Source of the DNA: Leptospira harrisiae
GTDB taxonomy: Bacteria > Spirochaetota > Leptospiria > Leptospirales > Leptospiraceae
Reading direction: 5' to 3'
Assembly (NCBI RefSeq): GCF_002811945.1
Contig: NZ_NPDX01000005.1
Coordinates: forward strand, 212,552 to 276,551
Length of the DNA: 64,000 nucleotides
Within the stretch, counting starts at the first letter, position 1. Every line of letters starts with the position of its first letter. The notes under the pieces are model-generated. The model did not search any database and was not told where the DNA came from. It saw only the letters and a program-made list of their open reading frames with translations. Below, in pieces: positions 62,683 to 64,000 of this stretch. Made by a program: the position numbers and the translations under genes.

Positions 62683-63013
62683 TTTGATCTCCTTCAAGTT
62701 TTGTTTTTAAGTCGTGTAGGAAACTTAAACGATTCTCTTCAAATTTTCTAACCCAACGTTCATATACCTCGTGAATCGGTACGGGGTTGATGAAATGAAG
62801 TTTCTCTCGACCTTTCCATACAACCGTTATCAAATTTGCATTGATAAGGATTTCTATATGTTGTGATGCTGATTGCCTTTGCATATCGAGTTGTTCACAG
62901 AGTTGGGAGAGAGTTTGGCCATTGTTAGTATAGAGTAGATCGAGGACTTTTCTTCGGCTTGGGTCTGCCATCGCCTTAAATACTAGATCAGTCTCTTTTC
63001 CTTCCTCTGGCAT
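62669..63013 (-). CDS. ArsR-family transcription regulator
   Basis: A 114-residue winged-helix protein (VFKAMADPSRRKVLDLLYTN; LSQLCEQLDMQRQSASQHIE; the wing in VVWKGREKLHF). It has no CxC metal motif, so it is not an arsenic sensor of the classical type. It probably controls itself and the SRPBCC gene through the palindrome at 63027-63044. A weak ribosome site suggests a leaderless or low-level start. Confidence 0.85.
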   Translation of the reverse strand: MPEEGKETDLVFKAMADPSRRKVLDLLYTNNGQTLSQLCEQLDMQRQSASQHIEILINANLITVVWKGREKLHFINPVPIHEVYERWVRKFEENRLSFLHDLKTKLEGDQNETT

Positions 63014-63026
63014 ACAAGGAACTTTA

Positions 63027-63044
63027 TGCAGGTATTTACCTGCA
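63027..63044. promoter_or_regulatory. Candidate ArsR operator
   Basis: Perfect palindrome TGCAGGTA-TT-TACCTGCA, 13 bases upstream of the ArsR ATG; eight-base arms suit a dimeric winged helix. Confidence 0.55.
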
Positions 63045-63192
63045 TGTCAATAATAAAATTAGAAAATGAACGAAGGTATTTGCTGTTATCAATGAAATGG
63101 GGTGATCGGAAGCGGGGTTGGGAGCGCGCAGCTAATGGCAATTCGAATCACTCGCAAGGAGGGGATGAGCGGCTATTTATCATTCGGATAGC

Positions 63193-63602
63193 TCACGCAG
63201 GCGTGTTGGTAAACGCATTGCGAATAATTCTTTCCCTATGACTGGTTTTTAGTATTAGATTTAGTTTTTGGGAATGATTATAGAATAAGATTTTTGGATT
63301 TTCGACGCGATCATGGAAATCTTGAATTTGGATGAATTTAAGGTCTACATGTAATAAAGGAGAATTGTACAAACATATAAGAAAACGATTTTTGCCTACA
63401 TGTTCTCCTGTAAAACCAACTAACAGATCACCTATTTGATCTGCGAATTGTTTCATGTCTTCTGTAATTAAAACAATGTCTAATCCGAATATTTATCTAG
63501 TTCTCCAGTAATGGAAGATCCCGCACAACAAATGGATATAAACCGCTCATTTGATTTAGCAAAGTTAATCAATTTTTCTAAGTAATTTTCGAAGAAGTCC
63601 AT
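63193..63602 (-). pseudogene. Nucleotidyltransferase-like gene, frameshifted and truncated
   Basis: The ATG at 63602 opens a frame reading NYLEKLINFAKSNERFISIC, then CAGSSITGELDKYSD and a TAG. In the next frame the expected DIVLITED continues into MKQFADQIGDLLVGFTGEHV, LICLYNSPLLHVDLKFIQIQ and DFHDRVENPKILFY. The motif GSSITGELDKYSD plus DIV matches the GSxxxGxxxxxSDxD nucleotide-binding pattern of aminoglycoside-adenylyltransferase-type enzymes. One base is missing near 63482. The frame then ends at 63193, far short of the normal 250 residues. Confidence 0.65.
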
Positions 63603-63854
63603 TGTTAGATTTTTCCTTATTTTTAATTAAATTGGTTTTCCCGAACGATTGAATCTTCTTCGGTGTCAAAATCTTTTTTTCTCGAGATCTATACGAATAA
63701 CAGTTAAAGACAATTGATAGTTGGTTATATGAATTGCTTATTGCCAACTTTGTTTTTTCTTGCAAATCTAAATATTAAGTTATCATAAATTATTTGCATC
63801 ATTATTTTACGAAGAACCTTACTCAGATTTTCATATAAAGATAATTGATATCGG

Positions 63855-64000
63855 AGTAAACAATGTTAACGAAATTTTCGATTCATTCGATACAGTTTAG
63901 TATTAGAAAAAATACAATCCTACCCAGATGGCACAAACTACGTAATCACGGTATCAAGTAAACCCTCAACCCAGACATGCACAATCAGCAATGGATTTGG
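63855..64000 (+). other. Fragment of a Leptospira repeat-lipoprotein sequence at the edge
   Basis: An open frame without start codon reads SYPDGTNYVITVSSKPSTQT, then CTISNGFG, and leaves the window. The pattern (a YxVTV strand, Q-P, QTCTVxNG) is that of repeated beta domains in Leptospira surface lipoproteins. It may be the relic of such a gene or its broken 5' part. The remaining bases 63603-63854 contain nothing that I can support. Confidence 0.35.

Noticed and set aside
63565..63765. Minus-strand frame of 66 codons
   Set aside because: Its end overlaps the start of the nucleotidyltransferase relic in another frame; the sequence is Lys/Asn-rich and probably random.
1..64000. Search by eye for tRNA, rRNA, transposase, integrase or phage genes
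   Set aside because: None was recognised; the accessory patches carry no visible mobility gene.

Overview
The window reads as chromosomal DNA of a Leptospira species. Pointers are the ExbB-ExbD-ExbD-TonB set, DUF1554 and SBBP-repeat lipoproteins with spirochaetal lipoboxes, a radical SAM gene of the Leptospira-type spiro-SPASM kind, flagellar stator genes next to kdsB, frequent TTG and GTG starts, and AT-rich spacers. A saprophytic or environmental clade is plausible but cannot be proved from the sequence alone. No rRNA, tRNA, CRISPR array, integrase or transposase gene was seen.

Layout. 1-1920: TonB-system motor genes on the minus strand, with a TonB-like gene cut by the left edge. 2006-5990: a B12/siderophore-type binding protein and a Trk/Ktr potassium uptake pair. 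6021-10471: adenosine deaminase, a MATE exporter and a cyclic-nucleotide-binding patatin. 10565-13160: an SPFH/SHOCT protein, an unknown protein and a frameshifted zinc-ribbon protein. 13246-16380: a DUF1549/DUF1553 plus DUF1501 pair. 16534-22734: gmd, a STAS protein, a double CNB protein, a TPR and VWA pair, a Nudix hydrolase and RNase D. 22776-25333: purF, queD and queC. 25464-34023 is accessory and surface-related: an SBBP lipoprotein, a DUF1554 relic, an Rrf2 regulator with its SDR target, a large lipoprotein, and four tandem DUF1554 lipoprotein genes, one of them frameshifted. 34632-36319: pntAB and pntB without pntAA. 37003-43420 is a tightly packed operon: lysC, a parvulin-like chaperone, a spiro-SPASM radical SAM protein, an SpsF-SpsG-like fusion and a TPR protein. 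43525-48731: a desaturase, an oxidoreductase with three small envelope genes, an MCE protein and a glycosyltransferase. 48753-51876: flbD-motA-motB-fliL and kdsB. 53391-60941: a KefB-like antiporter, then a TolC-HlyD-ABC exporter operon whose ABC ATPase has lost its catalytic motifs, then a YceI protein. 51929-53365 and 61040-64000 are accessory patches with small soluble genes (VOC, TfoX-N, DUF1801, GFA, SRPBCC, ArsR), broken genes and structured intergenic elements.

How the genes work together. Several units are self-contained: the TonB energiser, the Trk channel with its RCK subunit, queuosine precursor synthesis, the flagellar stator, and a candidate glycan or nonulosonate-type modification operon. 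The most unusual signals are the ABC exporter with a pseudo-ATPase domain, the DUF1554 array with a conserved promoter and leader dyad, the Rrf2 operator pair, and the structured leader in front of an incomplete transhydrogenase operon. Four separate single-base frame breaks (about 12843, 32900, 53170 and 63482) should be read with the possibility of sequencing error in mind.
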